From NCBI GenBank assembly GCA_030737835.1, contig JAUJYN010000013.1, positions 3,116,401 to 3,180,400 of the forward strand: a stretch of DNA of 64,000 nucleotides. The letters run 5' to 3'. The notes below the pieces were generated by a model. The model was given only the letters and a program-made list of their open reading frames with translations, was not told the origin of the DNA and made no database searches. Position numbers and translations under genes: made by a program. Below are positions 55,347 through 64,000 of the stretch, piece after piece (position 1 is the stretch's first letter; each line of letters opens with the position of its first letter). This DNA is from Acorus gramineus. Taxonomy: Eukaryota > Streptophyta > Magnoliopsida > Acorales > Acoraceae.

Positions 55347-58300
55347 TCATGGACTAGAACCAGAAGAACATGTCATCCTATCACTGAGCATGTTAAGGCG
55401 TTCGATCATATCTGGTGTAAGGCACCTCTTTGAATCCCCCACCACTCCATGACGAAAATACGCCCGTTTCATGAACTTTATCTTCCCAAATTGAATTTCT
55501 CCCTCCTTATTAACCTCCAAATTCTTCAAGTATTCAAGCTACACATGCACAATCTCCTCCACCACCCCTCCCTCATCCTCCTCCACGGAGAACGGGCACC
55601 ACAGAAACTTCGCCAACCTTTTCACACATTCACTGGGTCCTCCATCATATCATATCCTCATACTTCAAGAAAATCACGCTTTGGTGTCTCTCAATGCTTG
55701 CCTTCCAGTACTCCGATTGATGGTCCCATATCGGTCCGTAGGGGGGAACTCCGTCGCTATAACTATCAAACTCCTCTTCGAGCAAGAATGGTTTATGCGA
55801 ATCGTGTCTACCATCATTCAAGAAATGTCAGAAGGACACGAAAACATCTTTGATGTCGCTGTAATAACCCGAACCCTCTTATCCAATTTTTGCTAATATT
55901 TACATGTTTTGATCGCAGGATAGAATAATTTTATATTATTGAGATTTTGGTCCTTATTATTCTTGAGGCCTTGCATTTTGTTTCATTTTCAGAAAGCACC
56001 TTCGAGGCATATTTGAGATTCACGCTGAACATATGAAGTCTTTATTTTTTAGTTACCTTTCATATAAAATTTGTTTTGTATTATTTGGAGCTGTATTGGA
56101 AAAGTTATGGCTGTTTTACCGTTTCTGCCCTTAGAAGAAGAAATCGGAAGGTCTTCTGTTCGTTGATATTTTTAATATAGTTGGAGGCTTCTTTTGATCT
56201 TGGCTAAACATAGAAGTTGTATAGGTAAGGATTCTTGGCCTAAATTAGGAAAAGCTTTGTGGAGTATTTTTTATGCTATATTAGGTAAGGATTCTTGTTC
56301 CTTTTATAGTTATTCTTCGTCTAGGGTTGTTTTATTTTAGTTTTGAATTAAAAATTATGATTTGGGGTTGAAATATGAATTTGTTTTTGGGGCTGGGTAA
56401 ATAAGAATGGGAGGGTTATTTTTATTGTGTTAACTTAGGATTTGTAGTGGGGGCATTGTATTTGTTTTGGGGGAACTGAGAAATTCTTGATTATTGGGGT
56501 TATATTTAATATCTGATTGAGATTATATTTTTATCAGTGGATTCCTCTCTACTTGGTTTTAGAGATGGAATAGGGTGAATCCAGTTTGAGGTTGTGAATT
56601 GTGAGGTAAGTAATCCGGTCGATATTGGTTTGTCTCGTACCATTCCACGTTGTATTGTTGTAAGTAACTTGTTATCTGCTTGTTTCATTTCATTCCACAC
56701 TTTATAATTGATGTTGTCTCTTTCGGTCGTTGTTGTTGATTTTGTGGTTGTTCGAGATTCTGAATATTCTTATTATTGATCAATTTATTCCTGAAATATT
56801 CGTTGTTGATATTTGTCTCCTTGTTAATCATTATTACCATTTGGTTGTTGAGATTGAAGGTTCATTATTATTTCAGTTATATCTTGAGAGTGTGCATTAC
56901 TGATTCTCGTGAACCTATAATTGACTTGTGAATATTGTGAGTCGTCTAGGATCCTGCTGTTTACATTCCAATTATTCAGTTTGTCTCTATGATCAATCTA
57001 ATTGTGTTGTCCGACCATAAAGCCTTATGATGTGCTTGTGCCTTGTTGTGTACTTGGGGTGGATGATCATAGACCTTACATTTTGGGCTCCTTAGTGCAC
57101 ATGAGTATGTACAGGGTCCAGTAGGGGGGCGGGAGAATACCCTACCGTGCCTGGACGGCGACAAGGGGCCAGGTAGTGATGTTGCGGTGGACGTTTTGAG
57201 GGCCACGCGCGAGGTATTTATTGTGGACGTCTCAGATGACGGGGCGGCCAAGATGGGGGTCTTGGAGAAGGTCATCCCTATGCACACTGGACAGAGTTTG
57301 TCATTTCCCTATTCGTTGAGTGTTGTGGACTTTTCGAGTGGTCATAACAAGTGTCAGTGATATGAGTAGTATTTGATGTGATATTAGGGCCATAACGAGT
57401 GTCAGTGATATGATTGGTATTCCTTTTATTGATGTGATATTAGTGCATCTCCTTCCTAGTATGATGTGTCATTTCAGAGTATCTTCTTTCAGTCCATTGG
57501 TGATGCACCTCGAGATATTTGTTGATATTACCAATTGTGACGTGTTAGGTCGTGTATTCATTCTTGGTTCATTTGTGAGTTTATCAGCAATGTTATTTCT
57601 GTTCTCTGCTGGTAAACATACAGTGGTTTCATTTGGTAATTATTATTTGGCCTCGTGCTTATTGAGATGTTTGAGCTGATATTTCATTCTATTTGAGCTT
57701 CACCTTTAAGTTATTATTCATGGAATGTTTGGGTTACTTACTGGGCATCTTTCGCTCATTCCACTCTCTTTTTCTATTTTTGCAGAGTAGAGGCGGGGAT
57801 TTCTGGGCGTTGACTTTGTCTTCTTCTGGTGCCACGTCCAGATGGATGTAGGTATATATAGATGGGTATATTTTGATATTCGGATATATACATGATTATT
57901 TTGGTAGAGACTGGTCTAGCGGCTTTGTATATATATGAATCACTATATATGAGATGTATTAGATGCTCTGTTGACTGCTTAAACTTTTCTCGGCGTGTTG
58001 TGATATAGGTGATTATGTGTATAATTGATTAAATGTTGTATCAGAGTTGCACAGCGGAAGGTTTATATAGTCGATTGTATATCTTGTTGATTATATGTTA
58101 TCTCAGGGTTGTTATCTTATGAGATTATATCGGGTAGATATTTCAATGTTTTAAAGGGAAAAAAAATGATGAGTTGCGAGGCACGTGTCGCGCTCATACG
58201 GGTGTTTTTGGGCATGGACCGTCACAGATGGTATCAGAGCTTAGGTGACGTGCGCGTGTCGATGGTTTGGGAGCACGGGCCCTCACAGTCACGGCCAATG

Positions 58301-58759
58301 TAAACTATGCGACAACTGGAGCCCCCCCTCGCGGATTCTGGAAGCGCAGAGAAGGAATGTGAGTGGCAAGAAGTCTTGATGAGGAAATGAATCCAGGTCT
58401 GGGAGCATGTTGTGCATGTAGAGCTGGACCTCCAAGTGGGGGACGTATTCATGGGGGTTCAATGAATGCATGACCTGTTTGGATGTCTGATCGCCGGTGC
58501 TTCGGTTGAGGAGGGCGAAGACTAGGGCCTTAAGCCATGTTGTGCCGGATTTCGGGAAGCTCGCGATGAGGACGTCAGAGGGGTGGGCCTTGAAATTGTC
58601 TTGCACAGACATCACGCCGTGGAGGACGAAGGAGGAGTACCAAAAGCCATGGTACATGTGGAGATAACGCCCCCAGCTTTTCTTCTTGGGGAGGGTTGAG
58701 ATGAGATGGGCATATTTTTCTTGAGTTTTTTCATCTACTCTGGTCTCCTCTCCTTTCAT
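55347..58759 (-). pseudogene. Sulfotransferase pseudogene SOT-F, split by an LTR fossil
   Basis: The 5' part (58759-58293) starts MKGEETRVDEKTQEKYAHLI, keeps the PAPS loop with a change ([13 protein letters not shown]) and loses frame after DLDS, before LLATHIPYS. The 3' part (55854-55347) resumes after the inserted element and reads to the SSGSSP end, with frameshifts near the ERLAKF and KVCSFEYL segments. No introns, like SOT-E, and the flanks are duplicated with those of SOT-E. The gene cannot give a working enzyme. Confidence 0.9.
55860..58287 (+). mobile_element. LTR retrotransposon fossil within SOT-F, mostly one LTR
   Basis: Starts TGTAATAACCC and ends CCCTCACA, with near-identical 5 bp flanks GTCGC (55855-55859) and GTCAC (58288-58292). 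A 2.37 kb LTR ends at 58226 (GTCACA) and is followed by tggtatcagagc (58229-58240), an initiator-Met primer site, and then about 45 bp resembling an LTR end. Length and style suggest a Ty3/Gypsy (Tekay/Del-like) LTR. No coding region remains, so it is nearly a solo LTR. It postdates the SOT-E/SOT-F duplication. Confidence 0.82.
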
Positions 58760-58863
58760 TTTGTTGGGTGTGAAAGGATAGGTATTAGTTGGAAGAATAT
58801 CGGAGGATATGAAGCTAATAGAGAGGATATTTGGAGGATATGAAGCTAATATAGAGGATGTTA

Positions 58864-59742
58864 GAGCGACTCCATCCGATCGCCAAAACTGGAAAATAGA
58901 GTACATTTGGCCTCCAACCGTCCTAGACAGAGGGCCTCTATTTTGGAGGCCCTCAATTGAGACTCCATATTGGGTGTGAGCCTCCGAATATTTGTTAATT
59001 TTTTTAAAAAAATTATATTTGATAACTTTTACTACATAATCTTAATTTCCATAAAATTGGTACGTTCGATAGATGTCGTCAATACGATTCAAATAAGTCT
59101 AATATTGAATATGTTTAACATATATTTAAAAATGATATATATTTAATAATATTTTTTATTTTTTACATTAATATTATATTAATTATTATTTGTACTTATA
59201 TACTAAAATATTATTTATTCTAATTGACACTGATAGTACAACAAAAGAAAGTACGTGAAAAATTAAATAAAGCACAACAACGAAACACAACATCTAGATC
59301 CTCCTTCATGAAATAGATGAACAGCTACATTAGTAATCTCCTAATCCTCCTTCATACAGGTTTTTCAGATACAGATATTTTAATCAGATACAAATACAGA
59401 TTTTTTGGATACATATATTTTATTCAGATACGAATATGGGTTTTTCAGATATAGATATAAGTTCGGAATATGATATGTTTATTGGTCACTTGGTCCAGAA
59501 CTAATAATATTAACTTTTACCGATTTTAAATTTCGCGAATAAGTCTCAATTATGTGTTCTATATAAAAAAAAGTGAGATATTATAAATTAAAGTTCAATA
59601 AAAAAAAATAGAATAGAGATGAAAATAAAAATTGTAGTTGGAGTTGATAAATGAATGGTGAGACTCTAAACTCACTTTTTAATTTTTTTTTTTTAATATT
59701 TTTTGAGCTTCTATTTTAGAGATATCTCCATTGGAGATGCTC
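58864..59742. mobile_element. PIF/Harbinger-type MITE upstream of SOT-F, with empty site
   Basis: Left end gagcgactccatccga; right end, reverse-complemented, gagcatctccaatggag, a very common plant MITE terminus. TSD is TTA at 58861-58863 and 59743-59745. The unoccupied site is preserved upstream of SOT-E (gaggatgttacaattgg at about 49966 and 50002). The 879 bp interior is AT-rich and includes GGATACGAATAT-type repeats at 59360-59470. It separates the SOT-F leader from its old TATA region. Confidence 0.9.
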
Positions 59743-60217
59743 TTACAATTGGAGGATATGAAGCTAATATAGAGGATGTTACAATTGGAGGATAGAGGAT
59801 GTTGGCCTAGTTTTTATGCTTATATGCTAGGTTTACAGTGGGAGGAAGATTTGGAAAGGAATTGTATTCCGTGTCACGAAAATCCTTTGTAGCCCCCAAT
59901 CACGTGTTGTCACATGGAGGACGCAATAACACTTAAATTGTGCATTTTTTTGGGTTAAGCAAATGATAAAGAAAATGGTGTTTTATTAAGAAGTCATGTA
60001 TTATATTGCTGTCTACATATCATTTTCTCATTGGTCACACAAGATTGGAAAGAAAAGTGAATTTTGGAAAATGATACGTCTAACCTATGTGCAGCCACAT
60101 TCGCATTCATCAACGATTTTCCTGTTTAGAAAAGATAATTATTATACGAATTGAAGAGATACACAAGTGATTTTTTTTTTTTTTTTTTTTTGAAAAAACA
60201 AAAAATTTCAGCATTAT

Positions 60218-60560
60218 ACATTGTGATAGAGCCAACGCTATAATACTATATATACTGCGTTATCGCAATGAATGAAGTCTATAAATATAATGCTCTTCTT
60301 AGAAAATATACAAATTGGGTGAAACTCATAAACCTGCATGTAGCTTTGTGGATCAAGAAACGCATTAGTATAAAGTCAATTTAATTATAAATCTTAGACA
60401 TTGTGATAGAACCCATACATTTAATGCTGTATACACTGCGCTATCGCAGTGAATGAAGTGTATAAATTCTCTTCTTAGAAATATAAAAATTAGCTGAAAT
60501 TCAGAAACCTTCCTCTAACTTTGAGGATCAAGAAATGCATTAGTATAAAGTCAATTTAAT
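60218..60560. repeat. Tandem duplication of about 165 bp
   Basis: Two direct copies, 60218-60384 and 60398-60560, share acattgtgatagagcc, gaatgaagt, cttcttagaaa and cattagtataaagtcaat, at roughly 80% identity. Each includes a short tgcgttatcgca-type near-palindrome. No coding content. Confidence 0.85.
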
Positions 60561-61383
60561 AGAAATATTTAATAATCCACTCTTCACGGACTCATAAACT
60601 GTCACAACATCCCGTATTTTCTATGCATTTGTGTTGAAGTCCACGAAAGTATTCCACGCAAATGTAGGTATAAAATTATAATTGATTTGGACCTATTTAT
60701 ATTTTTAATTCATCGACTTTGAGTGGTTTAATTTAATGTTTTAATGAAATATATATACACTTCCCACTTTTGTTCTTGTGTGAGTTTTGTAATAGAAAAT
60801 TGATTTAATATATTAATGGGCGGCATATTTTTTTAAATAAATTTTGAAAGATGTGGACTCTTCATTTGTCTCACATAAAAAGCTTGTATTCGATGACATG
60901 CATGTGCTCATTTCACTTTGTTTATAATTTCGATGTTGTTTTGTATTGTGAGTTAAAGATGTTGTGAAGTTGCATATGATGCAGTGTTTGTATAGAGTGT
61001 TTAGTGGTTGTATATAGTGTCAGGTTGGATGTGTCATTGTACATTATATATATGTAACAATACATGATTTATACATTTTATTATAATGTCAGAATTATAA
61101 ATAACATGAATTATTTTATCAATGATTTAAATTTAACAATACTCCTAATGATACGTTATACATGTTTGGTTTTGAATAAAATCCAAACGTTTCTCTGTCT
61201 TGATTGGAATCGTCTGACATATATGGAAGATACCATGGGATTCAAGACTGTGGTTTATTATGATGTCGTGGTCATGTGTAGCCCTCTCATTGGTCTTAAC
61301 TGTGACTGCAACAAACAATGGCATGCAACTTGTCCATGTCAGGGCATGTCTCTTGATACGGTGTGAGCAGCCCTGGCTATATC
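60561..61383. other. Spacer
   Basis: AT-rich sequence; 61100-61370 has short overlapping open frames on both strands without recognisable motifs. Nothing supported. Confidence 0.5.
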
Positions 61384-63110
61384 TGTCACGCCCCAGGGCG
61401 GCCAACCCCGGGACGCGGCAAATGTATATATCATATCAGAAACCTACACAGGAGGTCAAATATATATACTCTAAACCACAAATAAAATGACAACACAGAT
61501 CAAACAGGGCTGACATAATATATACACAATGTAGCGGAAGCTAAAACTGAGTCTGTAACCAAAACATATCACAGACTCGATACACAATCATACGTCCTGT
61601 GAGAGCCAATATACATGGAAACAACTGAACATATACCAACACGTGCCAAGCACGGAAATAAAATACATACAGCCAAGGAAAGGGATGCTGATAGCCTCTG
61701 GTACTCGCGGACGTAGCGCTGCTCCGCTACTGAAGAAATCCCTCGGAAAGCTCCAACTGCTGCTCCGGCTCTAGCTCAGGCTCAGTGACCACTGGGGAAA
61801 AACATGTGCGAGGGGTGAGCCACACGCTCAGTGAACAGCACAACCCACGCATCACAGACAATATTTACCAATATTCCATTATTTATCCAGCCATCAATAC
61901 ATAACAACATAAACCAGTGGTTCGTACTTCGCCGAACCACCACACCCTCACCCTCACCCATTCATGGGTGACATAGGCTATTGGGACTGATAATCATCTA
62001 TTCACAAATCCAGTAGGTCGCTCATCGCCAACCCACTACACCCTCACCCTCACCCTACCACGGGTGACATAGGATTTTGGGACTGACTAGGCTGTTGGTC
62101 ACCCTTGGTCCACCGATAGTCTCTCCCTCCACTCCGTAGGCCGCCTGGTCTACTCCCACATTCAGCACAGTCTGAAACCAAATCAGGAGGTGCCTACTAA
62201 TGGGAGCCCTCTGTCAGGAAGGCCCTGTCTAACGCTGGGGGTAGCCTCTACCGAATCCAACGCAGGGAACAGAACAGCCTATCCATACGCATATGATCCA
62301 CTCGGATCCGCCAACTACATATCATTACAACTCAAATGTCATGAATTCCTCTGAATTCAACCAGGTGCATCATCAAGATGCGGGAACATGTACAAAAATC
62401 AGTAAGGCTGGAATATCATTGGGGGAAAGAAACTCGGAAGGGCGGCGTGAGTTCCCGTTATAGGATACCCCGACAACCAAACAAGGAACACGGAGTACCC
62501 TAACCCGGGTCTCACCGCTGTCCTTGCAAGGCCCCTCCCCTATAATATCTACCAACTATACTAATAATTATACCAATCATACAATCATTACATATAATAT
62601 TATTGGGACTAGAACCTTGGGAGGGCAGCCCGAGGTCCCGATACAGGACATCCCGACAACCAAACAAGGAACACGGAGTACCCTAACACGGGTCTCAGCG
62701 TTGACCTCGCAAGGCTCCTCCCTATAATATTATCCTAAGGCATGCGATCTAACAGATACCAGCATTTAATTTAATAAATAAACTAGTAGGACGCATACAC
62801 AGGTCGAGGTTTCCTAACAGAAACAGGAGGCATGGTGCATGGCTCTTACACCTATCCTATGGGTGCAAGTCCCTAACAGAAAAGCCTAGGGTAACATGCA
62901 TTTCTACATATTCATCAGGCTCACATGCAATACATATTATTACAGGTTAATATAATCCACGGTGCCCCAGGAGAGGTCGGTATACGCCCAAGTGCGTATA
63001 ACACCTCTCTACTGGGTTGGATTGTCCCACTCACCAGTATCGGGGTCGTCGCGCGACCGTCCGTCTAGATCTGCAAGACAGACAATCAATATGGTGAGTT
63101 AAAATCCATA
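61384..63110 (-). mobile_element. Minus-strand LTR fossil (Ty3/Gypsy-like), 5' limit unclear
   Basis: Read on the minus strand it ends GGGGCGTGACA at 61384. It contains the phrase gttcactgagcgtgtggctc (near 61820), found in many plant Gypsy LTRs and paralleled by the LTR in SOT-F (ttactgggcatctttcgctc near 57735). It contains internal direct repeats at 61915-62100 and 62420-62730. The neighbouring GC-rich region may belong to the same LTR. No coding part is visible; it is a non-coding fossil or solo LTR running toward or beyond the window end. Confidence 0.6.
62420..62735. repeat. Internal direct repeat of the LTR fossil
   Basis: Two copies of about 130 bp share ccccgacaaccaaacaagga, acacggagtaccctaac and tataatat. 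Spacing is about 180 bp. Confidence 0.85.
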
Positions 63111-63169
63111 AATACTACAAAATACATAAACCCACAATTAAACTCCCAACACTCGGGCAAACGTGCATA

Positions 63170-63990
63170 CGACCCGCACGCACGCTAGCCCGAGCACTCC
63201 GACAACCCCCCGCACGGCCGGCCACCACCCGCACGGCCACCCGACCGCCCGGACGCGCCGCCGCGCCTCAGCCCGTGCACTCCGCGCACCGCCCGGGGCT
63301 CCGCGCGTCCACCGAGCCCAGCCGCGGCAGCCCGCACGCTCCCCGCACGCCGTGCGCTGGCCCGCGAGCACCCCGCACGCCCCCGCGCGCGGCGCCTCGC
63401 CCCCGCGCACACCATCCCTGCCTTGCCGCGACCCGCGCACGCCTCGCGCACGCCTCCTCGCCTCGCGCGCACCCCGCGCGCACCTCCGCCGCCTTGCCGC
63501 ACCTCGCGCGCACCTCCGCCACCTTGCCGCACCTCGCGCGCACCTCGCACGCACCTCCGCCACCTCGCCGCACCTCGCACGCACCTCCGCGCGCACCACC
63601 ACGGCCTCGCCGCGCCTCCGCGCGCACCCCGCGCTCGGCCACCACCTCGCGCACGCACGCCTAGCACCTGCGCGACCAGCTCCTCGCGCACCAGCCCGCC
63701 CAGCACCTCGCGCACCAGCTCCTCGCGCTCGCTGCCCGCTGCCTGAGGCCCCCAGCACGCCTGCACGACCGGCCTAGCACGCCGCCCGCGCGCGCCAGCT
63801 TGCACGCCGCGCGCACACGCGCCCGCGCACGCACGCGCGCATGACCGCGCGCGCCCAGCCTGCGCGCCGCTGCTGCTCTGCCTGCTGCCCGAGAACACCC
63901 CCCACCAGCCCGAGACCACCCCCTGCTGCCCACCGACCTCCGACCACCTCCACCGCCCCCCGAAGGCTATCCACAGCCGCCAACCACCCC
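63170..63990. repeat. Extremely GC-rich low-complexity region with 30 bp minisatellite
   Basis: About 800 bp of C/G-dominated sequence built of CGCGCGCACC and CTCCGCC-type units. At 63474-63600 a 30 bp unit (gcgcgcacctccgccacctt gccgcacctc) repeats about four times. Long open frames on both strands are Arg/Ala/Pro-rich and reflect composition. The contrast with the AT-rich window is abrupt. It may be part of the adjacent LTR. Confidence 0.75.
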
Positions 63991-64000
63991 TCAACAGAGA

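Noticed and set aside
63138-63994. Several long open frames (100-270 codons) on both strands
   Set aside because: They are Arg/Ala/Pro-rich translations of GC-rich minisatellite sequence, open in most frames at once, with no domain motif.
1-64000. tRNA genes, CRISPR arrays, bacterial operons or ribosome-binding sites
   Set aside because: None seen; the window is plant nuclear DNA. The tRNA-like strings at 14886, 39560 and 58229 are retroelement primer sites.

Overview
This is a stretch of plant nuclear DNA, almost certainly from a flowering plant and probably a eudicot. The reasons are spliced genes with GT..AG introns, AT-rich spacers, plant cytosolic sulfotransferases, CACTA, MULE, hAT and Harbinger elements, plant L1-type LINEs, LTR remnants with initiator-Met primer sites, and an endogenous caulimovirus. 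No tRNA gene, CRISPR array, operon or bacterial signal was seen. All calls come from reading the sequence; no database search was made.

The only genes that look functional are two members of a local sulfotransferase (SOT/SULT) cluster: SOT-A (13361-14675, plus strand, three exons, 345 aa) and SOT-E (48894-49874, minus strand, one exon, 326 aa). Around them are at least six dead copies or scraps: a relic at 12122-12190, SOT-B (25395-31496), SOT-C (33826-34576), SOT-D (47950-48212), a relic near 54658-54718, and SOT-F (55347-58759). The plus-strand copies share an intron that the minus-strand copies lack. The duplicated flanks are still recognisable, so several transposon insertions can be read against their own empty sites.

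Layout: 0-2 kb, a decayed LINE; 2-9 kb, a hAT-like non-autonomous element and a MULE with a captured armadillo-like fragment; 9-13.3 kb, spacer with small foldback elements, two 5S rRNA-derived sequences and a SOT scrap; 13.3-15 kb, SOT-A and a Copia-like LTR scrap; 15-25 kb, two MULE-type MITEs, a hAT-like element with a CACTA element nested in it, a truncated hAT and a 514 bp mini-CACTA; 25-31.5 kb, SOT-B split by a 5.36 kb CACTA element that carries fragments of a sulfate transporter gene and probably a BSD-domain gene, plus a nested LINE and MITEs; 32-34.6 kb, LINE scraps and SOT-C; 35.6-43.2 kb, a rearranged endogenous pararetrovirus fossil; 43.8-47.5 kb, a MULE with FAR1-type and RNase H1-type fragments; 48-50 kb, SOT-D and SOT-E; 50.5-53.8 kb, a cluster of the same hAT-like family including a large inverted repeat; 54.6-60 kb, SOT-F split by an LTR fossil, with a Harbinger MITE upstream; 60-64 kb, spacer, a minus-strand LTR fossil and a very GC-rich minisatellite region.

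The items most worth a second look are: a 301 bp retroposon whose head is 5S rRNA and which is flanked by a perfect 14 bp target duplication (12812-13112); the CACTA element that captured sulfate transporter exons and landed inside a sulfotransferase exon; the two SOT-A introns flanked by short AGGT-like repeats, which suggest intron gain; and the 660 bp-arm inverted repeat at 50.5-52.4 kb, a possible small-RNA source.
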